Assembly (NCBI RefSeq): GCF_013201625.1 | Contig: NZ_CP053839.1 | Span: 1,116,001-1,180,000, forward strand | Direction: 5' to 3' | DNA length: 64,000 nt | From: Aliarcobacter lanthieri | GTDB lineage: Bacteria; Campylobacterota; Campylobacteria; Campylobacterales; Arcobacteraceae | Part shown: piece by piece, positions 9,047 through 18,004 of the stretch | How the letters are laid out: every line of letters starts with the position of its first letter | Numbering within the stretch: position 1 is the stretch's first letter | Program-made: the position numbers and the translations under genes | The notes under the pieces: model-generated | Database searches by the model: none | What the model was told of the DNA's origin: nothing | What the model saw: the letters and a program-made list of their open reading frames with translations, nothing else

Positions 9047-9265
9047 TTACTTTGATATATTATTTTCTTCATCAGAAATTATTCCTGTTGTTATAATAGT
9101 TTTTCTAATTAGATTTGGTATAGAAGTATTTAAACTATTTGCTATATTCTGTAAGCTTTTATATTCATTTTCTGTAAAAGAAAGCATTACTTTTTTATTC
9201 CTCTTTTCTGCCTTTTGAATTCTTTTACTTATCTCTTGCAATAGTTTGTCTTTTTTAGTTGACAT
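9047..9265 (-). CDS. Ribbon-helix-helix DNA-binding protein (MobC/CopG-like)
   Basis: 72 residues: a basic N-terminus, a beta strand (KKVMLSFTENEYKSL) and two helices (NIANSLNTSIPNLIRK), the pattern of RHH proteins. Similar small proteins act as plasmid autoregulators or relaxosome accessory proteins of the MobC kind. It is the first gene of the minus-strand run, beside a 330-base intergenic region, so autoregulation or origin-of-transfer binding is plausible but unproven. Confidence 0.55.
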   Translation of the reverse strand: MSTKKDKLLQEISKRIQKAEKRNKKVMLSFTENEYKSLQNIANSLNTSIPNLIRKTIITTGIISDEENNISK

Positions 9266-9599
9266 TGTTTATATCCTTTATATTTAATATATATGAAGTA
9301 ATTATATAATATGTTTATTAAATATATATTAAGATTAACTTTATATATCTTATTGTAATATTTCTATATATGATTAGTGTATATATTTGATTATAAAGAA
9401 TTGATTTCTTTTCTGAGGAATTAAATTAAATTTAAAATTTATATAAATATTACAGTGTCCAATATATGTAACTACAAAGTAGTGTTTTTGATAAAAAAGG
9501 CTAAAAACATAGCAGTGTCGCTCCATTATATAAATATAATACAGGGGGTAGTTGTTTAAGTAAAAAAGTGTTTTTGAAGAAAGAAAGGAGGTTAAGGCA
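9266..9599. other. Divergent intergenic region, possible regulatory or oriT-like site
   Basis: This 334-base gap separates divergent operons. It holds a small hairpin ACTAC-AAA-GTAGT at 9471-9483, two CAGTGTC motifs (near 9453 and 9514) and two GTGTTTTTGA motifs (near 9482 and 9568). It ends with a strong GGAGG ribosome-binding site before 9600. Promoters for both sides must lie here. An origin of transfer is possible because of the adjacent RHH gene, but no nic consensus was recognised. Confidence 0.35.
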
Positions 9600-10289
9600 A
9601 TGGAACAATCAATTTTAGAGAAGTCTGTAAGAAGTTTGGTAAAGAGACAAGCATTGAAAATTATATATTATGATTTAAAAAAATTCAACCACTATGCTGT
9701 TCATTATACATCAAGAAAGATATTTTTAAGAGGAGACTTTAGTGAAAAAGTGTTTTACATTGTAGTAGCTCGTTTCTACAAAAAAGAAAAAGAAAGGTTA
9801 CAAAAGAAATATTCAAGGATTAAATCTAATCAAACAATTTTAGCAATAAAAAATAGATACCCATTAATTGATGTTGAACTTCTAGCTTACTATTTAAATA
9901 TCATAGAAGTATTAAATTTTAAAACACCAAAACATTATGAAAGCTTAGAGCAAATAATTAGAATAACTTTGCTTTTAGAAAATAAAAATACAACTTGTAA
10001 TAAATATAAAAACTATAAATATATTAAAAAAATACAAGATGAAATAAAAATAGTTGATGTTAACTACTTAGCTTGTTTTATAAATTCTATTAAAGGATTT
10101 AACTTTAAATCAAAAGAAGAAAATGAGATACTAGAAAATATTATAAAGATAATTTTATCTATTCCAATTTCAATAGTAAATAAAACAAAACTTAAGAGTT
10201 GGCAAGTTGATATTAAATTTAATATGCAAATAAAAGAGGAGCAAATTAGAGAGATAATAAAAAACAATTTGACAAAAAATATTTTATAG
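9600..10289 (+). CDS. Hypothetical basic protein
   Basis: 229 residues, strongly basic and helical, with a very good ribosome-binding site (AAAGGAGG) before the ATG. The N-terminal 90 residues are rich in K, R and Y. No motif is recognised. It heads the plus-strand run of unknown genes to 14.5 kb. Confidence 0.5.
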   Translation: MEQSILEKSVRSLVKRQALKIIYYDLKKFNHYAVHYTSRKIFLRGDFSEKVFYIVVARFYKKEKERLQKKYSRIKSNQTILAIKNRYPLIDVELLAYYLNIIEVLNFKTPKHYESLEQIIRITLLLENKNTTCNKYKNYKYIKKIQDEIKIVDVNYLACFINSIKGFNFKSKEENEILENIIKIILSIPISIVNKTKLKSWQVDIKFNMQIKEEQIREIIKNNLTKNIL

Positions 10290-10384
10290 AGAGTAAAAAT
10301 AGATGTTCCTTTCCTTTTTTTTAGACCTAGTTTTTCTACTTCTATCTTTGCTCCCTGTAAAGTATTTAACTTTAAAGGCATAAA

Positions 10385-10549
10385 ATGAATTACGAAGCAT
10401 TGCTTTATATATTAATTTTTATTTTACCAATTAGTGTTGTTTCAGCTTATTGTTTTTTAGCTAACAAACCTAAAAAAATATATGGGCTATTGATTGTTTT
10501 AGTTCCATATATTGTTGGTCTATTTTTAATACATAAAAATTTAATTTAA
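10385..10549 (+). CDS. Small two-helix membrane protein
   Basis: A 54-codon frame with two hydrophobic helices (LLYILIFILPISVVSAYCFL and LLIVLVPYIVGLFLI) joined by a KPKK turn. A weak ribosome-binding site (AAAGG) is upstream. No homologue is recognised; the clear membrane topology supports it being real. Confidence 0.4.
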   Translation: MNYEALLYILIFILPISVVSAYCFLANKPKKIYGLLIVLVPYIVGLFLIHKNLI

Positions 10550-10611
10550 AGGTACATGGATATGAAATACAAAATAAACAAAATATATTCAAAGAATAGG
10601 GATAGATAATT

Positions 10612-10719
10612 ATGAATTCTGATAAAAGATTTTTACTTTTTGGTGGCTTAATATTTTGTTGTTTAGTTTTAACTATTTTCATTATGTATATAACTATTTT
10701 AATTTCAAGTGGGCTTTAA
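10612..10719 (+). CDS. Tiny single-helix membrane protein
   Basis: A 35-codon frame, MNSDKRF followed by a long hydrophobic helix. Its stop TAA overlaps the ATG of the next gene (TAATG), which suggests translational coupling and argues that it is expressed. Confidence 0.35.
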   Translation: MNSDKRFLLFGGLIFCCLVLTIFIMYITILISSGL

Positions 10720-10919
10720 TGAAACTAGAACTAATAGCAAAATTTAGTTTGCTTGATAGAAACAATAAACATATAGCAAATGTTGATATAGGTAAAACAA
10801 TTAAAGATGAAGATTTACAGTTTTCATTAGAAGAACAATATCTTGAATTAAAAAATAAAGTTGCAAATCAAACTCCACATTATGTTGTGATTGATTTTAT
10901 AAATAAGGAAGGAAAATAA
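10719..10919 (+). CDS. Hypothetical small protein
   Basis: 66 residues from the ATG that overlaps the previous stop; a longer frame from 10656 would run through the tiny membrane gene. The pattern is strand-rich (KLELIAKFSLLDRNNKHIANVDIG) with a C-terminal strand (HYVVIDFIN). The next gene begins 1 base after its stop. Function is unknown. Confidence 0.45.
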   Translation: MKLELIAKFSLLDRNNKHIANVDIGKTIKDEDLQFSLEEQYLELKNKVANQTPHYVVIDFINKEGK

Positions 10920-10920
10920 A

Positions 10921-11721
10921 ATGGGATACAGAATATATTTAGGAAGTATTAAAAAAAGTAGGTTAGATAGTATAAAGAATGCTTCTAATTGCAAAGAATT
11001 AAATACTATCTTGCATAGTGATAATCTATTAAAAATTGATAAAGATGAGTTTGAAACTTATACATTTGTTGGAGATATTCCAAATGATAAACATATACAA
11101 GAGTTTGGAAAATATGTTGGTTTTATTGATTTAATAAGAGATAAATATTCTAAACCAATTTTTTTAAATGAAAGGTTCAATGAAGATATAACAAAAGAAC
11201 ACGATTTGTTTATTGTGGATAAAGAAGCATTAAAAGCTATTGCAAATGATTTGAGAAATGATATGTTTGTTTATCTTACAAAACTAAATGCTTTTACTAA
11301 TCTTCTTAAGATTTTAGTAACCAAAAATTATGAAGAAGAACTATATATAAACTCTTTAGACACTATTTTTAAAAATGGGTTTAATAATGAACAATATGAA
11401 TTAGATTTTTTCTTAAAGAGTGAAGAAGAAATTCTAAAAAAGGATAAGAAATTTATAGAATACAAAGCTTTTGAAGAATGCTTTTTAGATGAAGAGGAAT
11501 TACAGAAAACAAAATTACTATTGCTTGGATATTTACAATCAAATCTTGTAAGTGAAATTGGTGATTTTAAAGAAACATATCATTTTATAGATGATTTTGA
11601 ATCAACTAATCCTTATTCTCTTACAAGATGCTGGAAAAAAGATAAAACAATTTTAGAGCTAGTAAATATCTATAAGAACTTTGATTTTGAAAATAATGAA
11701 CTAATAATCTATGGTTATTAG
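10921..11721 (+). CDS. Hypothetical protein
   Basis: 266 residues, beginning MGYRIYLGSI and then acidic and helical throughout, ending in a strand-like LIIYGY. The MGYR(I/L)Y start is reminiscent of proteins seen on phages and plasmids that read out counts or positions, but I cannot name a family. It is packed directly after the preceding small gene in the same operon. Confidence 0.5.
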   Translation: MGYRIYLGSIKKSRLDSIKNASNCKELNTILHSDNLLKIDKDEFETYTFVGDIPNDKHIQEFGKYVGFIDLIRDKYSKPIFLNERFNEDITKEHDLFIVDKEALKAIANDLRNDMFVYLTKLNAFTNLLKILVTKNYEEELYINSLDTIFKNGFNNEQYELDFFLKSEEEILKKDKKFIEYKAFEECFLDEEELQKTKLLLLGYLQSNLVSEIGDFKETYHFIDDFESTNPYSLTRCWKKDKTILELVNIYKNFDFENNELIIYGY

Positions 11722-11761
11722 GAGAAAAAATGATTAAAACAATAAATATGAGGAGAAAAAA

Positions 11762-12190
11762 ATGACTAAAGAACAAAAATTACAGAAGATAGAAGATTAT
11801 AAATTTCATTTACATAGAGAAAGTATAAATCCTATTGGGATTTTGAGTAATTTGGATTTTTGTAAGATAACTGGAACTAATTCAGTAGGACACTATCAAT
11901 ATGATGATTATGGGCAATATTTTACTTTTAGAGAAGTTCTAAATGTAAATAAATTACAGAAAATTGATTTATTAACATTTGTAAATAGGTTAGATGTATT
12001 ACTAAAAGATTTGATGGAACTTGAAACTATTGAGATTGAGTTGAAAGAACAAATTTACTATTTATATTTTACAAAAATAGATCAAGATAAAAGAATTCAT
12101 TTTAATAGAGTAAATAAAAACTTGTTTAAGCTCTTAATGGATTTTTATTCTTATGCAAAAGATAAATCAAATTTAAAAAAAGCTAGTTAA
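11762..12190 (+). CDS. Hypothetical protein
   Basis: 142 residues with GAGGAG upstream of the ATG. The central part contains VGHYQYDDYGQYFTF and a Leu-rich helix (VNRLDVLLKDLMELE). No family is recognised. It is part of the 9.6-14.5 kb operon. Confidence 0.45.
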   Translation: MTKEQKLQKIEDYKFHLHRESINPIGILSNLDFCKITGTNSVGHYQYDDYGQYFTFREVLNVNKLQKIDLLTFVNRLDVLLKDLMELETIEIELKEQIYYLYFTKIDQDKRIHFNRVNKNLFKLLMDFYSYAKDKSNLKKAS

Positions 12191-12201
12191 AAGGAAAATT
12201 T

Positions 12202-12768
12202 ATGTGTTTAATAAAAGTTGGTGATTTGGAAAAGGTAAAACTAAAAGTTTTTAAAGTGTTGTATGTTTGTGAAAAATTAAATATTTGCTTATTGTTTGAA
12301 AAAACATATAGCCCAAACGAAATAGAAGAGTTAGAGCTGTTTAATAAAGATAGCTTTATAGAAGATGTATTATTGAATTTAAAATACTACAAAATGGAGT
12401 TATTAGATAACAATATTCATCTATTTACAAAGCTTTCAAATAATGTAAATTTTTCTCAAAATATAGAAAATAATCAAGATTTTCAAATTCTCTATATTGA
12501 AGATATTGATAATTTTATAGATGAAATAAATCCTTATACAAATATAGCATTTGGAAAAGATGCTTATGGTGTATCAAGATTTCAAATGCTTAATAATATA
12601 AATAGCTATGAGGTTAAAGGAATATTAAATAAATATTCTAAAGAAGATAATTTAGATGATTTAAAAAATCTTTTAAAAACTAATAGTTATGGTTTTACAC
12701 CATTTATTTTATATAAAGATAATGATATAGAAATATTCCCAATAGAAGCTAAAACTAGATATATATAA
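12202..12768 (+). CDS. Hypothetical protein
   Basis: 188 residues preceded by AAAGGA. It starts with a strand-rich region (VGDLEKVKLKVFKVLYVC) and contains FGKDAYGVSRFQMLNN near the middle. The function is unknown. It is spaced 11 bases after the previous gene. Confidence 0.45.
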   Translation: MCLIKVGDLEKVKLKVFKVLYVCEKLNICLLFEKTYSPNEIEELELFNKDSFIEDVLLNLKYYKMELLDNNIHLFTKLSNNVNFSQNIENNQDFQILYIEDIDNFIDEINPYTNIAFGKDAYGVSRFQMLNNINSYEVKGILNKYSKEDNLDDLKNLLKTNSYGFTPFILYKDNDIEIFPIEAKTRYI

Positions 12769-12809
12769 ATCTATGCACATATCTGTTCTAAAATATGCAG
12801 GAGTAAAAA

Positions 12810-13163
12810 ATGTTGGATAGAGAGTTTGTTGAAAAGACTATCAATGAACATAAAAAAGTTTATAAAAAGAGATTGGTTCTTTTATTTAGTAAAGTTTATG
12901 ATTTGCTTAAAGATGGTGAACATAATATATCTTTAGAGATAAATGAATTTGGCTATTTTATTAGAATAAAAGATTATAGTTCATTAATTGGTGATAATTC
13001 ACTAAATAATACTTTTAATCCAGAATCTTATAAGAGGTTAAAAGATTGTTATGGTTGGGATGAAAAAGAATTTATCCAAAAATTAGATGAAAGAATTGAA
13101 CATATTAATCAGCATATAAAAATGGTTATTAATTATGAAGAATCTGCAAGAATTAAAAAATGA
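12810..13163 (+). CDS. Hypothetical protein
   Basis: 117 residues. A basic helical N-terminus precedes an ISLEINEFGYFIRI strand pair and a C-terminal helix (KLDERIEHINQHIKM). CAGGAG is upstream. Its stop overlaps the start of a 25-codon hydrophobic frame (ATGA). No family is recognised. Confidence 0.45.
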   Translation: MLDREFVEKTINEHKKVYKKRLVLLFSKVYDLLKDGEHNISLEINEFGYFIRIKDYSSLIGDNSLNNTFNPESYKRLKDCYGWDEKEFIQKLDERIEHINQHIKMVINYEESARIKK

Positions 13164-13237
13164 GCTTAGAAATATATATATTAGCTATTTTAAATCTTTT
13201 AGCTGTTTTATCAATGATGATTAATGTATTTATATAA
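13160..13237 (+). CDS. Possible 25-residue membrane peptide
   Basis: A short frame coupled by ATGA overlap to the upstream gene. It encodes one hydrophobic helix (LEIYILAILNLLAVLSMM). The support is the overlap and the composition only. Confidence 0.25.
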   Translation: MSLEIYILAILNLLAVLSMMINVFI

Positions 13238-13246
13238 GGAGTAACT

Positions 13247-14497
13247 ATGCAAGGTATAAAACTTATAAGAGAAAATAAAGAAGAGAAGATACTTAGCTTT
13301 AGAACAAAGTTTGAATTAAAAAACAACAGCTTTTATCAAGATATTCTAAAAAACTATCATAGCTATTATAAAAAAGATGGTGCAAAATTAGAGTGCTTAT
13401 GTAATGGTGTTGATATGGCTTGTAAAAAGACAAGTTACTACTTTTTATCAAATCTTCCAAATAACAGTAATAGACATAGTGAAGATTGTATTTACTATGA
13501 ACATTTAGAAAATTTAACAGATAGTGATGATAAATATAAAGTATTAATTTTTAAAGAGCCTATATTAAATTTTTCAACTGCTACTCAAAAAGAGAAAGAT
13601 GAACATAATCAAAAAGAGAGCCATAGAAAAAATACATATGTTAATTTTTGTACTGATATGATAAGTGAAGCTATGTCAATTGCTTTTAATAGAAAGAATA
13701 AAGAGGCAAAGAGTAGGGCTAATTTATCTTATCCTAATTACCAGGAATTTTTAAATTCATTTAATATGCTAATAAATAAAAATGAACTTTTACCAAATGG
13801 ATCTATTAGAAATAGTTTGGATAAGTATTACAACTTTTGCTATGGAGTTATAGATTATGACTTCATAACTCAATTACAACAGGATAAGCAAAAAGAGTAT
13901 GATCTATATTTACCTACTGTTAAAAAGCTATATGATAGTGATAAAAATTTTATAGGATATGATAAAACAACTATAAATTGTAAAATAAATTTTTATACTC
14001 TTAGAGCTGCTAGTGAACTTGTAAAAAACTTTAATAATTACATTAGTGGTCCATACTTTTTTATGGCCATATATAAGCAAAATAAAGACAATAAAAAGAT
14101 TGTTAGATTATTTCTTCATCCAGTTTATTTTGACAATGAGCAAATAGTATTTGTTGATAGTGGATATGAACGAAAATATGCAAAAAATTTGCTTGAGAAT
14201 AAAGTTCCATTTATAAAACCAATATCAGATAGTTGTTTTTATAAAATTAATGGAAGATTTGTAAACTACCAAAAAGAAGATTTGAAATTTACAAGAGCAT
14301 CATTACAGTTCTTGCCAGATTTCATAGAATTTAGTGAAAATAAAATTGATATTGTTGAGGTTAGTGGATATGATAATGCTGAATATCAGAATTTAATGGA
14401 TAGAAAAATTAAGCATTATGATAATGAATCTGTAAAGAGTGGTGGATTATATCAGGTTAAGGTTGTAAATGGGAAGAGGAACTATAATGAAATGTAA
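13247..14497 (+). CDS. DUF1173-like protein with zinc-binding N-terminus and putative nuclease C-terminus
   Basis: 416 residues. The N-terminal part has CLC, a further Cys and NRHSEDCIYY, a Cys/His set like the start of DUF1173-type proteins of conjugative elements. The C-terminal part reads LQFLPDFIEF...KIDIVEVSG...EYQNLMDRKIKHYD, which resembles the D-(x)n-ExK-like core of restriction-endonuclease-fold domains (PDF strand, I-V-E-V strand, K in the following helix). A DNA-related role is therefore likely, but activity is inferred. AAGGAG precedes the ATG, and the gene ends inside a terminator. Confidence 0.55.
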   Translation: MQGIKLIRENKEEKILSFRTKFELKNNSFYQDILKNYHSYYKKDGAKLECLCNGVDMACKKTSYYFLSNLPNNSNRHSEDCIYYEHLENLTDSDDKYKVLIFKEPILNFSTATQKEKDEHNQKESHRKNTYVNFCTDMISEAMSIAFNRKNKEAKSRANLSYPNYQEFLNSFNMLINKNELLPNGSIRNSLDKYYNFCYGVIDYDFITQLQQDKQKEYDLYLPTVKKLYDSDKNFIGYDKTTINCKINFYTLRAASELVKNFNNYISGPYFFMAIYKQNKDNKKIVRLFLHPVYFDNEQIVFVDSGYERKYAKNLLENKVPFIKPISDSCFYKINGRFVNYQKEDLKFTRASLQFLPDFIEFSENKIDIVEVSGYDNAEYQNLMDRKIKHYDNESVKSGGLYQVKVVNGKRNYNEM

Positions 14498-14528
14498 AGG
14501 TAAATAGTATATAACACTATTTACCTTT
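14496..14528 (+). terminator. Hairpin terminator of the 9.6-14.5 kb operon
   Basis: A 13-base perfect stem AAAGGTAAATAGT / ACTATTTACCTTT with a 7-base loop. The left arm includes part of the upstream stop codon and the right arm runs into T-rich sequence. Confidence 0.8.
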
Positions 14529-14772
14529 ATTCTTAAATACTTAATTATTTTAACTAAGATTTTTTAAATCTATAATGTTATTATACGATTGTAGCCAGAT
14601 CAGTATCTCATACAAGAGGATAGTATGGATATAAAATATATTTTAATATAAAGAAAACTTACTTATATAAGTCCAAATGAATTTAAGAATAGATAAAATA
14701 AAAATCTTAAGGGCGTTAACTGGTTATCACTCTTTTTGGTTATTCCATGGTAAATATAAATAGGATAGTATA

Positions 14773-16872
14773 ATGACAGCAAAGGAAACAAAATTATTAA
14801 AGTTTATTGCAAATTCTTCTCAATTTGTAATACCAATTTATCAAAGAACTTACAGTTGGACTGAGCCAGAATGTTTTCAACTTTGGCAAGATATTGTAAG
14901 AGCAGGAAAAAATGAAAAAATCGGTGCCCATTTTATTGGTTCAGTAGTTTATGTACAAGACGGAAATTACTCTGTAACCATACAATCTTCTTTACTGGTT
15001 ATAGATGGTCAACAGAGACTTACGACTGTAGTACTATTACTAGCTGCTCTGTCTAATTTATTAGATGATGAGCAAGAAATTATAGAAGATTTTTCAAAAA
15101 AGAAGCTAACAGGTAGATATTTGATTGATCCTTTGGAAAGTGGAGATAGAAAATATAAGCTTATCCTATCTCAAACGGACAAAGACACTTTAATAGCTCT
15201 TATTAATAAAGACAAAATAAATTTACCAAAAGATTATTCTCTTAGAGTAAAAACTAATTATGAGTTTTTTGAAAATAAACTGGCTGAAAATATAGATGAT
15301 CTTGAAACTATTTGTAAAGGTATAGCAAAACTACTAATCGTAGATATTTCACTTGATAGACAATATGATAATCCTCAATTGATCTTTGAAAGTATGAATT
15401 CAACAGGTAAAGAGTTAACTCAAGCAGATTTAATCAGAAATTACATCCTAATGGACTTGGAACATGAACTTCAATCAAGACTCTATAAAGAGTATTGGCG
15501 ACCAATGGAGCTTGATTTTGGACAAGAAGCTTACCAGACATATTTTGATGCTTTTATGAGACATTATCTTACAGTAAAAACAAAAGAAATTCCGAAAATA
15601 GATAGTATTTATGAAGAATTTAAAAAATATCATAGAGAAGAAAATATATCTATCGAATTATTAGTAGCTGACATTAAAACTTTTTCTCAATATTTTTGTA
15701 AAATGGCTTTAGGGCAAGAAAAGGATAAAGCATTATCTTATGCCTTTAAAGATTTAAAAGAATTAAAAGTTGATGTTGCATATCCATTACTATTAGAGTT
15801 TTATGATGATTATGAAAACAACCATTTATCTAAAGATGATTTTGAAAAAGCTATTAGATTAATAGAAAGTTATGTATTTAGAAGAGCTGTTTGTGCAATC
15901 CCTACAAATTCACTTAACAAAACATTTGCAAATTTTACAAAATCAATCAAAAAAGATAGATATTTAGAGAGTATCCAAGCTACGTTTATGCTTTTAACAT
16001 CTTATAAGAAGTTTCCGACAGATTCAGAATTTAAACTCTCTTTAGTAGAAAAGAATTTATATAATATGCAAAATAAAAGCTATTGGCTGAGAAGATTTGA
16101 AAATTTTAAAAGAAAAGAAAAAGTCAATCTTAATGAATATACAATAGAACACATAATGCCTCAAAATAAGAATTTATCAAAAGAGTGGCAAAACACTTTA
16201 GGAGAAAATTGGCAAGACATTCAAGCTCAATGGATTCATACGATAGGAAACTTAACTCTTACAGGATATAACTCTGAGTATAGTGATAAACCTTTTGAAG
16301 AAAAAAGAGATATGGAAGGTGGTTTTGCTAAAAGTCCTTTAAAATTAAATGAAGGATTGGGAGATATAGAACTTATTTGGAATGAAGATGCTATCAAAAA
16401 TAGAGGTAAAAGATTATCAAATCAAGCAATTGAAGTTTGGAAATTCCCTGAACTTGAAACATCAATTTTAGAGACTTATAAAGCACCTAAAACTTCAAAT
16501 AGCAATTACACTATGGATGATCATCCAAATCTTTTGAAATCTCAAAATAAAAAGCTTTTTGAAGAATTAAGAAAAGAAGTATTGTCCTTAGACTCAAATG
16601 TAACCGAGGAGTTTTTAAAACTTTATATCGCTTATAAAGCTGAGACAAATTTTGTAGATATAGTTCCACAAGCAAATAGTTTAAAACTTTATATAAACAT
16701 AGCATTAAATGAACTAGAAGATCCAAAGAAACTTGGAAGAGATGTATCAAATATAGGAACTTGGGGTAATGGTGATACTGAGGTAATATTAAACTCAACA
16801 GATGGAATTCCATACATAATAGGCTTAGTGAGACAAGCTTTGGAAAAACAATTAGGAAATGATATAGACTAA
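14773..16872 (+). CDS. Single-chain GmrSD-type (DUF262-DUF1524) restriction protein
   Basis: 699 residues. The N-terminal DUF262 domain carries IPIYQRTYSW and VIDGQQRLTTVVLLLA, the conserved ParB/Srx-like nucleotide-binding motifs of GmrS. A middle segment carries FESMNSTGKELTQADLIRN, typical of the family. The DUF1524 HNH-type nuclease follows with YTIEHIMPQNKNLS and HTIGNLTLTGYNSEYSD. The C-terminal 90 residues (VDIVPQANSLKLYIN...DVSNIGTWGNGD) look like a DUF5655 domain. Such proteins cut modified or invading DNA in an NTP-dependent way. The gene stands alone, about 250 bases after the terminator of the previous operon, and starts the defence island. Confidence 0.85.
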   Translation: MTAKETKLLKFIANSSQFVIPIYQRTYSWTEPECFQLWQDIVRAGKNEKIGAHFIGSVVYVQDGNYSVTIQSSLLVIDGQQRLTTVVLLLAALSNLLDDEQEIIEDFSKKKLTGRYLIDPLESGDRKYKLILSQTDKDTLIALINKDKINLPKDYSLRVKTNYEFFENKLAENIDDLETICKGIAKLLIVDISLDRQYDNPQLIFESMNSTGKELTQADLIRNYILMDLEHELQSRLYKEYWRPMELDFGQEAYQTYFDAFMRHYLTVKTKEIPKIDSIYEEFKKYHREENISIELLVADIKTFSQYFCKMALGQEKDKALSYAFKDLKELKVDVAYPLLLEFYDDYENNHLSKDDFEKAIRLIESYVFRRAVCAIPTNSLNKTFANFTKSIKKDRYLESIQATFMLLTSYKKFPTDSEFKLSLVEKNLYNMQNKSYWLRRFENFKRKEKVNLNEYTIEHIMPQNKNLSKEWQNTLGENWQDIQAQWIHTIGNLTLTGYNSEYSDKPFEEKRDMEGGFAKSPLKLNEGLGDIELIWNEDAIKNRGKRLSNQAIEVWKFPELETSILETYKAPKTSNSNYTMDDHPNLLKSQNKKLFEELRKEVLSLDSNVTEEFLKLYIAYKAETNFVDIVPQANSLKLYINIALNELEDPKKLGRDVSNIGTWGNGDTEVILNSTDGIPYIIGLVRQALEKQLGNDID

Positions 16873-16979
16873 AAAATAGGAAGATGAATGATTTAAAAAT
16901 AAACACTTGGAAAAAACTTTAAAAGATTATTATATATAAGTTATACAGAGATTTATTTATGTAAAATATAGGATGTAAT

Positions 16980-17192
16980 ATGAAAATACAAAAAATTCAA
17001 ATTGAAAATTTTAGGCTTCTCAAAAATATAACAATTAATTTGGAAAAAGAGCTTTCAATTATTCTAGGTAAAAATAATGGTGGAAAAACTTATTTTTTAT
17101 CTATACTTGATAAGTTTTTAAATAATTCTAATGGTTTTTTATTTAATGACTTTAATGTGGAATTTACAAAAAGTTTTTTGCCATATAATTAA
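16980..17192 (+). pseudogene. Truncated OLD-like/AAA ATPase, N-terminal stub
   Basis: 70 codons matching only the first part of an SMC/OLD-like ATPase: IQIENFRLLKNITINL, then the Walker A motif LGKNNGGKTYFL. The frame stops soon after and no Walker B or nuclease part follows; the downstream 200 bases are unrelated AT-rich sequence. Probably the remnant of an OLD- or Gabija-like defence gene cut by rearrangement. Confidence 0.7.
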
Positions 17193-17422
17193 GAATAGTT
17201 AAATATTCAAAGAAAATCTATAAAATTAAAACTATATATTGCACATATATAAGCTCAGAAAATATTTTTTCATCAGTGCCTGTTATTTATTTATGGTGGT
17301 TTATTTTAAGAATGGTTGTTAATAACAGTGTTTTAGAATAATTTATATTATTTAACTTTATATAAATATTACAAATTGCAATATTTTTTATTACTCTAAT
17401 ATTTTTTTGTTAATATTCCATT

Positions 17423-17743
17423 ATGAAAAATTCTTTAAACATATTACATGAAATAGACCAGGTATTAATTGGTGATGTCACTTACTATGAATTTAATAGC
17501 ATAGAAAAAAATCTTAGTAATAAATATAGAAAAGGTAGAGTGAATGCTTCAAAATGGTTGAGTGAGCTAATATTTATGTTTATTAAAAAAGAGAGTAATT
17601 TTTTGTTAGAATTCAAAGAACTAATACAACAACAAAAGTTAGATCTGAGTAATTTAGAAAATAGTGACTTTAAAAAAGGCTTATTTGACGAGCTTAATGC
17701 AATTGAGGAAATGGTAAATGATAGAATTAATCGTAATAAGTAG
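17423..17743 (+). CDS. Hypothetical helical protein
   Basis: 106 residues, helical and charged, with no recognised motif. The upstream region lacks a clear ribosome-binding site. A short hydrophobic frame starts inside its 3' end. It lies in the decayed zone between the GmrSD gene and the ubiquitin-like operon, so it may itself be a leftover. Confidence 0.4.
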   Translation: MKNSLNILHEIDQVLIGDVTYYEFNSIEKNLSNKYRKGRVNASKWLSELIFMFIKKESNFLLEFKELIQQQKLDLSNLENSDFKKGLFDELNAIEEMVNDRINRNK

Positions 17744-17837
17744 TTTAATTTTTGTTGTTTCAGTTTTCTTTGTTGTATTTTTAATAGAAAAATCAAAGGA
17801 AAGAGGTAAAATACCTTTTGATGATAGGTTGAAATAA
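17718..17837 (+). CDS. Possible small membrane protein
   Basis: 39 codons starting inside the end of the preceding gene in another frame. It encodes one strong transmembrane helix (LIVISSLIFVVSVFFVVFLI) followed by a charged tail (EKSKERGK). The only support is composition and the overlap. Confidence 0.3.
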   Translation: MIELIVISSLIFVVSVFFVVFLIEKSKERGKIPFDDRLK

Positions 17838-18004
17838 GTTATATATGCAAATCTTTTATAACAAAAACAACTTATAATTTTTAAGACTTAAAAAATAGAA
17901 CAAATATTTTAATAATCCAAAATTTTTTAAAACCTATTATCCAATATACTTCTTATGACATAAATATTTACTAAAGAAATATTGAGTTTGAGTTCATGCA
18001 GATA

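Noticed and set aside
10064-10381. 105-codon minus-strand frame
   Set aside because: Lies opposite the 9600-10289 gene and its downstream gap, with Ile/Phe/Ser-rich composition of an antisense frame.
16511-16906. 131-codon minus-strand frame opposite the GmrSD gene
   Set aside because: It is antisense to the DUF5655-like end of a well-supported gene, has Leu/Phe-rich composition typical of a complementary frame and no ribosome-binding site.
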